Assembly (NCBI GenBank): GCA_023391415.1 | Contig: JAEWAY010000033.1 | Span: 62,001 to 126,000, forward strand | Length of the DNA: 64,000 bases | From: Bacteroidota bacterium | GTDB taxonomy: Bacteria; Bacteroidota; Bacteroidia; Cytophagales; Cytophagaceae | Direction: 5' to 3' | Shown here: one piece after another, positions 25,186-35,200 of the stretch | Numbering within the stretch: position 1 is the first letter of the stretch | How the letters are laid out: every line of letters begins with the position of its first letter | Translations under genes and position numbers: made by a program | Notes under the pieces: generated by a model | Seen by the model: only the letters and a program-made list of their open reading frames with translations | Databases searched by the model: none | Told to the model about the DNA's origin: nothing

Positions 25186-26597
25186 TCATCCAGTTTAATA
25201 TACTTCAACGGAGAGAAGTGCTTCGGCATAACGGATTTAAGACGAATCACATAGCCCTGCAACTTAGTCGTCTTACTCTTTTTCACGTCGTTCAGCGAGC
25301 TCTTCATTATTTTTGTGTACAGCAAAGCGTGGCCACAGCGCTCTTTTCCTAAAATCCGTATCTGACGCTGGACACTATTGACCAATTGGTTGAACAAGTC
25401 ATAATCCTTCATCAGACAATACTGCAAAGCCAGAAAGAGTTTAACTTCCATCTGCGCGAAAGGATGCCTTTTGAGGCTTATGACATTGAGCATGTTGTTG
25501 ACCATCTTGGCCGCTTCATCGTATTTGTCGACATAATAGCAGGCGATGGCCCTGTACAATACGTACACGACATATTGAGGAATATTATCCTTGTCTACAT
25601 CAAAGTCGTCAAACAGAATTTTATTCTCCTCATATAGTTGATTCTCACTTCCTATACGAATGAAGCGATCCAATCTCGTAAGAAGAAACTGAGCCGGAAA
25701 CGTATACAGATTGTAATTGGAGAGCAGAGTCGTGGCGGCGTCATCCACTTCCTCAAAAAACTTCTCCGACTTTCGATAGACGTTGTTCTTGGAGTAATAT
25801 TCAAATTTAAGATATTCAAATACCAGCTTCAGGTGATAGTATATGGAATCCAGATAATACTGATCAAAAGCTTCCTGTACCTTCTCCAGAATATCTTCGA
25901 TAGCCTCGTCTTCATCCTTTTTTTTGACATCTTCCACATGAAGCCTGTGAAATATGTTGATACAACTCTCATAAACAAACAAGCGATGCGACTGATACAG
26001 ATTGGATACATTCTCCACCTCTTTCTTCAGAATAGTCAGGCCGTATTTCTCCGTTTCGTCATGGCTCAAGAGAAAGTTCCCATATTTCTGAAAATATTGC
26101 GCCAGCAGGTCCTCCGCCTTGTCAAGAGCCAGCATATAAGCCACATGCCGGTTATACAATTGGGAATAGGTAAACGCTTCAGGCGAGTTGATCTGTAATT
26201 TCTTCAGCGTTTTGTAGACGATCGTAAGCTCATTGGCCAGATCATAGTCGATCAGTTCTTTCTCAAGCTTTTTCAGGGTTGTGATCGCGATCGCCTTTTT
26301 CTTGGTAAAAGTAATCTCATTGATGTTGGCGACCTTCTTCAGCAGGGAAGTTCTTGGGCTCTCCATCTGCTGCAAGAGGTATTCCTCAATTTTCTGGTTC
26401 AGGCGGGAGCGCAATGTATAATACGCGTTGGTATTCACATCCAGGGCCTCCATAATCTTGCCGTCAGAAAGCTGTTTTTCCCGGAGATATTTCAACAAGA
26501 ACGCCGACTTTTCGGCGTTGCTCTCAATCAGAGAATCGTAAATGGAATGAAAATCCTTAACAGATAACTGTTTTATTATATTTTTTAATTTCGACAT
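25161..26597 (-). CDS. conserved-looking helical protein of unknown function
   Basis: I do not recognise this 478-residue protein. It has no signal peptide or membrane helix and is rich in leucine, lysine, tyrosine and glutamate, with long amphipathic helices that resemble TPR-like solenoids (for example around RAIACYYVDKYDEAAKMVNN). The first 75 residues are different: LSDGKIMEALDVNTNAYYTL looks like a helix-turn-helix followed by a basic helix. A cytoplasmic regulator with a DNA- or protein-binding N-terminus and a helical repeat body is a reasonable inference, not more. It precedes the tRNA-Ala on the same side but with its own 286-bp upstream gap. Confidence 0.75.
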   Translation of the reverse strand: MSKLKNIIKQLSVKDFHSIYDSLIESNAEKSAFLLKYLREKQLSDGKIMEALDVNTNAYYTLRSRLNQKIEEYLLQQMESPRTSLLKKVANINEITFTKKKAIAITTLKKLEKELIDYDLANELTIVYKTLKKLQINSPEAFTYSQLYNRHVAYMLALDKAEDLLAQYFQKYGNFLLSHDETEKYGLTILKKEVENVSNLYQSHRLFVYESCINIFHRLHVEDVKKKDEDEAIEDILEKVQEAFDQYYLDSIYYHLKLVFEYLKFEYYSKNNVYRKSEKFFEEVDDAATTLLSNYNLYTFPAQFLLTRLDRFIRIGSENQLYEENKILFDDFDVDKDNIPQYVVYVLYRAIACYYVDKYDEAAKMVNNMLNVISLKRHPFAQMEVKLFLALQYCLMKDYDLFNQLVNSVQRQIRILGKERCGHALLYTKIMKSSLNDVKKSKTTKLQGYVIRLKSVMPKHFSPLKYIKLDEDFISRLV

Positions 26598-26811
26598 CTG
26601 GAAAAATCACTGAAGTACCAAAAACACTATGATTTCGACCAAATCTAGCAAAAAATAAGTAGGAAAATAGAGAGAAAGCAAATTAAATATTACCTATTCA
26701 GGCATTTTCAAGATATAAATCACATACCCTCCTTACTTATTTCCTATTCCGGTCATCCATATACCTTTAAATCAAAAAAAAATCATAAAAGTTCACCATT
26801 AAGTAAAAAAA

Positions 26812-26845
26812 GCCTTTTAACATGAAAGTTACCATGTCAAAAGGC
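26812..26845 (-). terminator. intrinsic terminator downstream of tRNA-Ala
   Basis: Arms GCCTTTTAACATG and CATGTCAAAAGGC pair over 13 positions with one A-C mismatch around an 8-nt loop. On the minus strand it is followed by TTTTTTTACTT. It lies 38 nt beyond the 3' end of the tRNA gene. Confidence 0.8.
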
Positions 26846-26883
26846 CTAAAATTGTGAAAATTGCCGACAATCATTACAATTAC

Positions 26884-26960
26884 TGGTGGAGAATATCGGA
26901 TTCGAACCGATGACCTCTACGCTGCCAGCGTAGCGCTCTAGCCAACTGAGCTAATCCCCC
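26884..26960 (-). tRNA. tRNA-Ala (anticodon GGC), CCA encoded
   Basis: On the minus strand a 77-nt cloverleaf is visible: acceptor GGGGGAT pairs with ATTCTCC (two G-T wobbles), the D arm is GCTC...GAGC, the anticodon arm is CTACG with loop CTGGCAG giving anticodon GGC, and the T arm contains GGTTCGAATCC. The 3' CCA is in the DNA. Anticodon GGC reads GCC and GCU alanine codons. A good terminator follows. Confidence 0.95.
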
Positions 26961-27017
26961 GCTATCCTTGAAAAGGAGTGCGAATATACTCCAATAGTTT
27001 TTTTCAAGCAAACTATT

Positions 27018-27539
27018 TTAGTTAATTATTCTCACCGCGAAAAGAAAAATCGACAAATAGTAATCGGCGTACAAATCGCTCTCGACTACTCCCAGCTTCG
27101 TCGACGCGTGAATAAACTTAACATTGCCTCGTTCATTGACATTAGTGACCATTCCTACATGGGTCACTTTTGTTCTTCCTTTCTTGTCGGTAAAAAAAAC
27201 CAGATCTCCTTCCTGTAGCTCCTTGAGCGATATTTTCTTACCCAGCCGGCTTTGTTCCTGAGATGTGCGAGGCAGATTTTTATCAATGGTCTTGAAAGAA
27301 GCGCATATCAAGCCGGAACAGTCCATTCCCGCGCGAGTAGCGCCCCCCATCCGGTAAGGAGTGCCGATATAGGATCTGGCATTCGCTATGACTTTGCTTA
27401 CAGGGGGAGACAGGGACGCGACTTTCGTTTTAGGGCTTTTGGATGTAGCCCGGGATTTTGATTTTTTTCGACATCCGCCAAATAGGATAATCGCGGCGAG
27501 AAAAATAAAGAGGATGTATTTTTTTCGATACCTTACCAT
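27018..27539 (-). CDS. NlpC/P60 family lipoprotein (C40 peptidase)
   Basis: The 173-residue product has a lipoprotein signal ending in FGGC (cysteine about 23), a basic linker rich in K and S, and an NlpC/P60 domain. The catalytic cysteine is in GMDCSGLIC, the first histidine in THVGMV and the third residue of the triad in FIHAST. Such enzymes cut peptidoglycan peptides, usually between D-Glu and meso-diaminopimelate, or act as amidases. It should work on the cell wall from the inner or outer membrane. It lies 57 nt upstream of the tRNA-Ala on the same strand. Confidence 0.92.
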   Translation of the reverse strand: MVRYRKKYILFIFLAAIILFGGCRKKSKSRATSKSPKTKVASLSPPVSKVIANARSYIGTPYRMGGATRAGMDCSGLICASFKTIDKNLPRTSQEQSRLGKKISLKELQEGDLVFFTDKKGRTKVTHVGMVTNVNERGNVKFIHASTKLGVVESDLYADYYLSIFLFAVRIIN

Positions 27540-27614
27540 TATTCTCTAAATTAAGTCAGCCCGACCAAAATTAAAACATATTTTTAGAGAAATTATCCGA
27601 AACCGACCTATCAA

Positions 27615-29516
27615 ATGTGTGGAATAACAGGAATAAAGGCGTTTAACCAGATTGGCGCGTTCTATATGATGAATCTGGGTAAGTCTATGGAAACCCTGAG
27701 CCGACGGGGGCCCAATCAGCGAGGCTCGTATATCGACCACACCACGGCCCTCGGACATACCCGCCTTTCCATAATCGATCTGAGCATGCAGGGCAGACAA
27801 CCCATGAAGGACCCTACAGGGAATTACGTACTGCTTTTCAACGGTGAAATTTTCAACTACAAGTCGCTCAGAAAAGCCTTGGAAGAAGAAGGCTGCCGGT
27901 TTTCTTCCGATACGGATACGGAAGTATTGTTGCAATTATACCTTCGGGAAGGGGCTGATTGCCTGAACAAGCTCAACGGTTTCTTCGCCTTCGCGGTATA
28001 CGATATCGCCAACGAAAGTCTTTTTCTGGCGAGAGACCGCTTTGGCGTAAAGCCTCTGCTGTATTACACCGACGATGACAAGTTTATTTTCGCTTCGGAA
28101 ATGAAAGCGCTACTTTCATACAATATTCCCAGAGAAGTAGACTATAACAGTATCGCCCAGTTTTTTCATTACAACTATATCCCCGGTCCTGCTACAGGCA
28201 TACAAGGTTGCTATAAGCTGGAACCCGGCCATTATCTGAGAGTATCCAAAAAGAAAGTTCTAAAGGAGTCCTACTATACCCTTCCTGTTCCTGAAAAATA
28301 CACCTACACCGATTATACATCCGCCCAGGCCAGGCTATACGAGCTCATGGAGGACGCTGTCCGGATTCGTCTCAACGCGGATGTTCCCGTAGGGACTTTT
28401 TTGAGCGGAGGCATAGACTCGTCCGTCATCACAGCGCTCGCGGCCAAAGACCGGAGCGGTCTTAAGACTTTCACCATTGGTTATGAAGATCATCGCTTCT
28501 TCGACGAATCCGATCACGCGGCGATCATCGCGAAAAAATACTCTACGGATCATCACACCTTTTACCTTACCGACAAGGAGCTTTTTTCCTCTTTTCAGGA
28601 AGCGCTGGACTACATCGACGAACCATTCGCGGATTCATCGGCGCTCGCCGTATATATCCTGAGTAAAAAAGTAAACAATATAGCCAAGGTAGCTCTGTCC
28701 GGAGACGGAGCGGACGAGTTGTTTGGCGGATACAACAAACATCTGGCTGAAAACATGATTATGGAGGGGAGCTGGAAACTTTCACTGGCTATATCGTCAC
28801 GTCCGATACTGAGACTGCTACCCCAAAGTCGCTCCGGAACCTTTGGCAACCTGGTCCGACAACTGGAAAAACTGGCCTCGGGAGCAAAACTGGACAGAAA
28901 AGAACGTTATTATCAATGGGCCGGTTTTTCAGGTGATTCACTTGTTTCCGACTTGTTTACCAAAGAGCTGAGAACCTCCTTAAGCACCGAGGAAATCAAA
29001 AAAAGAATCCGGTTTCAATGCCGGCACCTAAGCTCGACAGGAGATTTCAACGAAATTCTTCGCAATGACACGGAACTCGTTCTGTCCAACGACATGCTTG
29101 TCAAGACAGATATGATGTCTATGGCGAACAGTCTGGAAATACGCGCTCCATTTCTCGACTACCGGATAGTCGATTTCGCGTTCAGCCTTCCCCCGACATT
29201 CAAAACCAGCCAGCATGTCGGTAAAAAAATTATTCGGGAAACCTTTTCCGACTTATTGGCTCCCGAGCTTCTCAGCCGGCCCAAAAAAGGATTTGAGGTT
29301 CCTTTGCTTCACTGGCTTCGAACAACCCTGCTACCTGAACTCAAAAACTCTTTGCTTTCCGAAAAATACCTGCTTGAGCAAAATATATTTGATTCAAAAA
29401 GAGTCGGAGCGTTAATAAGCAAGGCCTATTCGGCCAATCCCGGCGATACGCACGCGCGCTTATGGGCGGTCATTATTTTTCAATACTGGCACAGAAAGTA
29501 CATTCTTCGAAGCTAA
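27615..29516 (+). CDS. asnB: asparagine synthase (glutamine-hydrolysing)
   Basis: AsnB makes asparagine from aspartate, ATP and glutamine. The protein has 633 residues: the N-terminal glutaminase starts with the catalytic cysteine at position 2 (MCGITG) and contains RRGPNQRG and FNGEIFNY; the synthetase domain has the ATP-pyrophosphatase loop SGGIDSS at residues 264-270 and SGDGADELFGGYNKH. The longer XrtA/EPS-type AsnB proteins occur in surface polysaccharide clusters, where they may amidate sugars. Here the next two genes make GDP-L-fucose, so a glycan role is possible, but a housekeeping role fits the sequence equally well. Confidence 0.93.
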   Translation: MCGITGIKAFNQIGAFYMMNLGKSMETLSRRGPNQRGSYIDHTTALGHTRLSIIDLSMQGRQPMKDPTGNYVLLFNGEIFNYKSLRKALEEEGCRFSSDTDTEVLLQLYLREGADCLNKLNGFFAFAVYDIANESLFLARDRFGVKPLLYYTDDDKFIFASEMKALLSYNIPREVDYNSIAQFFHYNYIPGPATGIQGCYKLEPGHYLRVSKKKVLKESYYTLPVPEKYTYTDYTSAQARLYELMEDAVRIRLNADVPVGTFLSGGIDSSVITALAAKDRSGLKTFTIGYEDHRFFDESDHAAIIAKKYSTDHHTFYLTDKELFSSFQEALDYIDEPFADSSALAVYILSKKVNNIAKVALSGDGADELFGGYNKHLAENMIMEGSWKLSLAISSRPILRLLPQSRSGTFGNLVRQLEKLASGAKLDRKERYYQWAGFSGDSLVSDLFTKELRTSLSTEEIKKRIRFQCRHLSSTGDFNEILRNDTELVLSNDMLVKTDMMSMANSLEIRAPFLDYRIVDFAFSLPPTFKTSQHVGKKIIRETFSDLLAPELLSRPKKGFEVPLLHWLRTTLLPELKNSLLSEKYLLEQNIFDSKRVGALISKAYSANPGDTHARLWAVIIFQYWHRKYILRS

Positions 29517-29621
29517 ACGATCCCTGCGCGCCGATCATTCAAAACTGATTCTATAAGTCCCCAAAAACTTTTATATAAGTGTTTCATATACTAACTTTAA
29601 TGTTTTCAAATATTCATTTCA

Positions 29622-30734
29622 ATGAAGAAGGCATTAATCACCGGGATAACCGGGCAAGACGGAGCATACCTCGCTGAGTTTCTTTTAAAAAAAGGCTATG
29701 AGGTCCATGGCATTAAACGCAGGAGCAGTTTATTTAACACTGACCGGATTGATCATTTATATGAAGATCCGCATATAGAAGATCGTCGTTTTATCCTCCA
29801 TTACGGCGATTTGAGCGATTCACTCAACATCGTCCGGATCGTACAAGAAGTACAACCGGATGAAATATACAACCTGGGAGCGATGTCTCATGTAAAAGTA
29901 AGCTTTGACTCGCCTGAATACACAGCCAACGTAGACGGTATTGGCGCGTTGAGAATCCTGGAGGCGGTAAGGCTCCTGGGGCTTACCAACAAAACGAAGG
30001 TCTACCAGGCCTCTACTTCCGAACTTTATGGACTGGTACAAGCCGTGCCACAGTCCGAAACCACTCCATTTTATCCCAGATCTCCGTACGCGGTAGCGAA
30101 ACTATATGGATACTGGATTACGGTAAACTATCGTGAAGCTTATAATATGTTCGCCGTAAACGGTATTCTTTTCAATCATGAATCGCCACTTCGGGGAGAA
30201 ACCTTTGTTACCAGAAAGATCACCCGCGGGGTATCCCGTATCGCGCTTAGCATGCAGGACAAGTTGTACCTCGGAAACCTGGACGCCAAAAGAGACTGGG
30301 GGCACGCCAAAGATTACGTCGAAGCGATGTGGCTTATCCTGCAACAGGAGACTCCTGAGGATTTCGTGATCGCGACAGGTGAAACCACAACCGTCCGGGA
30401 TTTTGTCAAGATGGCTTTCGCGGAACTTGGTATTGAAATCGGGTTTAAAGGAGAAGGCGTCAACGAAACCGGTGTGGTCATACGTTGCGCGAACCCAGAA
30501 TTCAATCTTGAAACTGGCAAGGAAGTAGTCGCCATAGATTCAAGATATTTCAGACCAACGGAAGTAGACCTTCTTATCGGCGATCCTACCAAGTCCAAGA
30601 CAAAACTCGGATGGAAGCCCAAATACGATCTGCCCGCGCTTGTCAAAGACATGATGAAAGCGGATATTGAGCTCTTCCGGAGAGACCAGTTCCTGCAAAA
30701 AGGCGGGCATAAGATCATGAACTATCATGAATAA
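29622..30734 (+). CDS. gmd: GDP-mannose 4,6-dehydratase
   Basis: Gmd converts GDP-D-mannose to GDP-4-keto-6-deoxy-D-mannose, the first committed step to GDP-L-fucose. The 370-residue protein is a short-chain dehydrogenase with the NADP loop GITGQDGAYLAEFL at the N-terminus, KRRSS for phosphate binding, the catalytic STSELYG and YAVAKLYGYW, and the substrate-binding FNHESPLRGETFVTRK. Length and all key residues are normal. It overlaps the start of fcl by 8 nt, so the two genes form one unit. Confidence 0.97.
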   Translation: MKKALITGITGQDGAYLAEFLLKKGYEVHGIKRRSSLFNTDRIDHLYEDPHIEDRRFILHYGDLSDSLNIVRIVQEVQPDEIYNLGAMSHVKVSFDSPEYTANVDGIGALRILEAVRLLGLTNKTKVYQASTSELYGLVQAVPQSETTPFYPRSPYAVAKLYGYWITVNYREAYNMFAVNGILFNHESPLRGETFVTRKITRGVSRIALSMQDKLYLGNLDAKRDWGHAKDYVEAMWLILQQETPEDFVIATGETTTVRDFVKMAFAELGIEIGFKGEGVNETGVVIRCANPEFNLETGKEVVAIDSRYFRPTEVDLLIGDPTKSKTKLGWKPKYDLPALVKDMMKADIELFRRDQFLQKGGHKIMNYHE

Positions 30735-31677
30735 GAAAATGGATAAGAACGCTAAGATATATGTGGCCGGCCACAGGGGCATGGTGGGATCCGCCATCAT
30801 CCGGAAACTACGTGAAGAGGGTTACGCGAACATAGTGACCAGGACATCGGCTGAACTGGATCTGACCAATCAAGCCGCGGTAAACACATTTTTTGAAAAT
30901 GAAAAACCGGAATATGTGTTTCTGGCCGCGGCCAAAGTTGGCGGGATTCACGCCAATAATGTCTACCGCGCCGATTTTATATACAGAAACCTGATGATCG
31001 AGGCCAATGTCATACACAGCGCCTATGTTTATAAGGTCAAAAAGCTCTTGTTTCTCGGATCTTCTTGCATATATCCCAAATTCGCCGAACAACCTTTAAA
31101 AGAAGGAAGCCTTCTGACTGGTGAACTGGAGCCCACCAATGAGCCATACGCGATCGCGAAAATAGCCGGAATAAAATTATGCGAAGCATACCGCGACCAG
31201 TATGGATGTAATTTTATATCCGTCATGCCTACAAATCTGTACGGACCCAATGACAATTACGACCTGAACAATTCTCATGTATTGCCCGCGTTGATCAGAA
31301 AGTTTCATACGGCGAAGATACAAGACGAGCAGAGCGTCGAGATCTGGGGAACCGGCACACCTAAAAGAGAATTCCTTCACGTGGATGATCTGGCGGACGC
31401 CTGTTTTTTTCTGATGGAAAACTACAACGACAAAGACTTTCTTAATGTCGGCGTCGGCTGGGATATCTCTATCAAGGATCTCGCCCTTATGATAAAAGAC
31501 ATTACAGGTTTTGAAGGGGAGCTAACATTCAATACAGACAAGCCAGATGGTACTCCACGAAAACTAATGGACGTCTCACGTCTGGAAAAGCTTGGATGGA
31601 AAGCGAAGATTGACCTTAAAGACGGTATCTCCAATGTATATAAAGAAATAAAAGACTTACTCGTAATCGAAGCGTAA
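30727..31677 (+). CDS. fcl: GDP-L-fucose synthase
   Basis: This epimerase-reductase turns the product of Gmd into GDP-L-fucose for O-antigen, capsule or exopolysaccharide. The 316 residues include the cofactor loop GHRGMVGSAI, the catalytic region LGSSCIYPK with YAIAKIAGIK and the nucleotide-binding VMPTNLYGPNDNYD, all typical of WcaG/Fcl. The ATG used overlaps gmd by 8 nt; an inner ATG at 30739 is an alternative. The pair gmd-fcl is a self-contained pathway from GDP-mannose. Confidence 0.97.
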   Translation: MNKKMDKNAKIYVAGHRGMVGSAIIRKLREEGYANIVTRTSAELDLTNQAAVNTFFENEKPEYVFLAAAKVGGIHANNVYRADFIYRNLMIEANVIHSAYVYKVKKLLFLGSSCIYPKFAEQPLKEGSLLTGELEPTNEPYAIAKIAGIKLCEAYRDQYGCNFISVMPTNLYGPNDNYDLNNSHVLPALIRKFHTAKIQDEQSVEIWGTGTPKREFLHVDDLADACFFLMENYNDKDFLNVGVGWDISIKDLALMIKDITGFEGELTFNTDKPDGTPRKLMDVSRLEKLGWKAKIDLKDGISNVYKEIKDLLVIEA

Positions 31678-31692
31678 GTCCTGTAAAAAAAC

Positions 31693-31729
31693 GGGAAGGA
31701 GGTTTTCCGACACGGACGACCTTCTTCCC
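31693..31729 (-). terminator. intrinsic terminator of the lipocalin-like gene at 31752
   Basis: Arms GGGAAGGAGGT and ACCTTCTTCCC pair over 11 positions with one G-T wobble around a 15-nt loop. On the minus strand the stem is followed by GTTTTTTTAC. It can also mark the end of fcl on the other strand. Confidence 0.78.
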
Positions 31730-31751
31730 TAAACATCTTTAAGTTCCGAAC

Positions 31752-32132
31752 TTATTGACGTTCCATCGTCAAAGTCTGGCTCATACTAAACTCTTCTCCC
31801 GACAAGACCAGTTTTTCATCGCTGAGTTGCTCGATTCGCTTTTCAGCCACCAATTCCGGAGTTTCAAATGTAAAGATTACCGCGCTTTTATCTTCATTAA
31901 GCGCGTAAGTTCCTTTCTCTGATTTGCCATCCTCCGACCTTGTAAAGTTGCCCTCCTTGTCAAACTCATACATCATATCAATCTGATCCCCGGTCAGCTT
32001 TGTTCCGGAGAGATCCAATTCGGATACTTTCCAGGTTCCCACCAAAAGTTTTTCCTTGCCAGCGCCGCAAGACCAGGTCAAAGACGCCAGCAAGATCATG
32101 AAAAAAAACAAGCGATAAACAGGTAGCCTCAT
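31752..32132 (-). CDS. lipocalin-like lipoprotein
   Basis: The 126-residue product has a signal peptide ending in TWSC (cysteine about 22), then a small beta-barrel of about 95 residues. LVGTWKVSELDLSG at the start of the mature part and the repeated strand-turn-strand pattern (FDKEGNFTRSEDGKSEKGTYAL) match the lipocalin-like (PF13648) family common in Bacteroidota. The ligand is unknown. The gene has its own terminator. Confidence 0.82.
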   Translation of the reverse strand: MRLPVYRLFFFMILLASLTWSCGAGKEKLLVGTWKVSELDLSGTKLTGDQIDMMYEFDKEGNFTRSEDGKSEKGTYALNEDKSAVIFTFETPELVAEKRIEQLSDEKLVLSGEEFSMSQTLTMERQ

Positions 32133-32215
32133 ATTACTCGATAGTTTATAGTTATTGATATAAGCAAAATTAGCGAATAAATAACGACTTATAGAATACG
32201 AAGCGCGAAACCTTC

Positions 32216-35200
32216 TTAATCGTCGTCGTCGTTACCAAGAGCCAGGAAGGAAGAATTATAATTATAACGTACAAAATTACACCATGAACAATCTTCCTTG
32301 CCGCATCCTGTCTTGAAATCAAAAGCCAGAATTTTTTGATAGGTATCCTTTATTTGCGCCCTAACCAGTGAGACGTCTTCCGGAGTTACCACCACTTTTT
32401 TCTTGACATACGCTCCTGAAGCGTCAGGCTCCACAAAATCTATCTCACCTGAAACCATAGTATAGTTTGAGCTTTTGTCATTATCCAGAAGCAGTTTGTA
32501 AAAAACAATTTGCCTCCAGTAATCGCCTCCTAATGGGTCTTTTTCGGATGGAGGATACAACTTCTTTCCACCATTATCTGGTTTTCCTGTCTTATAGTCA
32601 ATAACATTTACATACCTGCCTTCTATTTCCATCTTGTCTATAGCTCCGTTGACAGGCACCCCATCGACCTCGCAATTGGAAATACGCGACTCAGTTCTCA
32701 CCTCCTTGCTCCACCGAGGTAAGTAATGGTCATAATAACCGGTCAGAATTTTACGACCATATTCCATCCGCCTGTCAAAATCTTCTTTGGTAAAATGTGA
32801 GTGATACATTTTCATGCCATCTTCAAAATGCCGCAGGAACAGCCCAAGACCAGGAAACTCTCTCCTGTCGTTTTGCCCCATCGTCTGGAAAAGATGGTAG
32901 AGCGCGTGATGCACCGCGCTACCGAATCCTACACTCTCATTTCTGGCGGAAGGAACTTTTAAGACATTTTCAAAATAAAATGAAATCGGACACCGCAAAT
33001 ACTTATTCAGATGCGTCACGCTCATAGAGTAATCCCTGAGCTCTTCTTTTAAAAACTCCTCATCCAGAAAACCGATTTCAACCTTGTTAAACTCAAGCAT
33101 CGTAGCGATCTGATAGTCGGTCAATACCTCTTCCTTCACCGTCTCCATCGAAGTGGCCACCAAATCACTCGCGATAAGTTCCGCGACATAGCGGCTCGCC
33201 TCATCTTCTTTTTCATTGGCTTTATGAGCGGAATAGCTTATGTACAGCTCTTCCTTCGCTCTTGTCATCGCCACATAAAAAAGTCTCCTGCCATCCTCAG
33301 CCAGTTCGGCTTCCTCATCCTGAACAAGATTATCGGGCAGTTTAAACATATTTCCAGACCTGGACTTATCCCAGGTATCCGCGTTGCAGCCGATCAGAAA
33401 AACCCGTTTATATTCCAGGCCTTTTGATGAGTGAGCGGTTACAAAACGCGCTCCGTTTTCATGCAGTATCGTCCGATTGAGAGGCAGGGATATCGAATTC
33501 CGGCTCATCAGGGAAAGCGTCTTCAAAACATCGCCTAATGTTCTAAACTCATTTTTAGCGGTTTCATCCTTAATAAAATCAAACAGGGTAGTCACCACTT
33601 GCAGATTCCATACCTTCTCGTCGGACCGCATAATCCAGGACAAAATTCCTCCCCGGGTAAGCAGTTTTTCGAAAAGTACCTGAACCGTACAATTTGGCAC
33701 CTGGCTAATCCAGTACCCAATATTTTCTTCAAATTGAGAAATCGCCTTAGCGGTTTCCAGTCCAAGCTGAAAGAGCGTTTCCCTGCTCGCCAGAACATTT
33801 CTCCAGCCTTCTTTACGAACGTCCCTTTTACGACAATATCGGTTGATAATGGCGATATCGCGGGGGCTAATCTTGAAAAAATCATAATGCATGATCTCGT
33901 AAAGGAGAGCCTCCGCGGAGTCCGTTTTCTGGTATTCTTCCCAGATATAAGTAAGCAGGTTTATGATATTGCGGGTGACGGGCAGTTCCAGAATATTGAC
34001 TTTCTGCCGAATATTCATGGGAATATTTTTCGCTTCCAGATATTTGACCATGGCGGCGACCTGGCGGTGATTCCGGTAAATGACCGCTGTATCACCAAGA
34101 TCTTCGCCCGCTTCAAAGATCGCTATAAGACGCTGACATATGGCGGCTTCTTCGTGATACACATTCGGATATTCCATGACAAGGGGCTTCGCGGCCCGAT
34201 CCCGCGATATCGGATTGGCCGCCAGAAGCGTCTTGTCCAGTCCCTCTATCTTATTCACCAGACGCTCCCTGTTATTACTGATCAAGGCGCCCGCCGCGTC
34301 TAGTATAGGCTGTGTAGACCGGTAATTTTCCTTCATCAGAAAAAGGCGGGCGTGATCACGGTATTTGTGGTAAAAGTCAACAATATTGGAAATATTAGCC
34401 CCTTGGAAACGATAAATCGCCTGATCATCATCTCCTACCACAAAAACATTAGGCGCGTCCCAAAAACCAGTAAGCACGTTCAGAACCTCATTCTGGGCTC
34501 CATTCGTATCCTGATACTCGTCCACCAGAAAATACTGGTATTGTTCCTGGTATTTCGCGAGAAAAGAAGGGTTATTCCTAAACTCGTCGAGAACCCAGAG
34601 AATCATATCATGATAATCATATCGCCGGGCTTCCGACATTTCCCTGGAGATATAGCCAAACCCCGCGACCGCAGCGAGCAACTTCTCCATCTTCTCCTTT
34701 GTAGCGTTGTATTTTGTCGTATTCAGGTCTCCCTGCTTGATCCCCTTGGTTTTATTCGCTCTTTTGTATTGATAGTCTTCCCGTCCCTTGATCTCTTCCA
34801 GAAACTCCTCCGTCTTTTGAACTATCAACTCCGGAGACCAGGCCTCTTTCTTCATCATATCGTAAAGACCGCGCAACCTGAAAGCGTCATAATAAATGTC
34901 TCCCGTATACCTCTTAAGCGGACTATCCGAGGGCAGCTGATCAATCAGTTTATGGTACATTTCCAGACTTTCCAGTTCAGACACGGGACGCAAGTCCCTA
35001 TAGCCAAAAATATGTAGGTTGTCCTGGATCACCTGGTTGCAAAAAGCGTGAAAAGTATAAATATGCACCCTGTACGCGTCGGGACCGATAAATTGCAGGA
35101 GACGCTTCCGCATCGCGATAGCGCCCGCGTCCGTATATGTCAGACAAAGAATACCACCGGGAAGAGTATCCGTCCGCGACAGTATATTGCCAATCCTCGC

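Noticed and set aside
33599..34303. 234-codon plus-strand frame in the helicase gene
   Set aside because: Antisense to conserved helicase motifs and without any domain.
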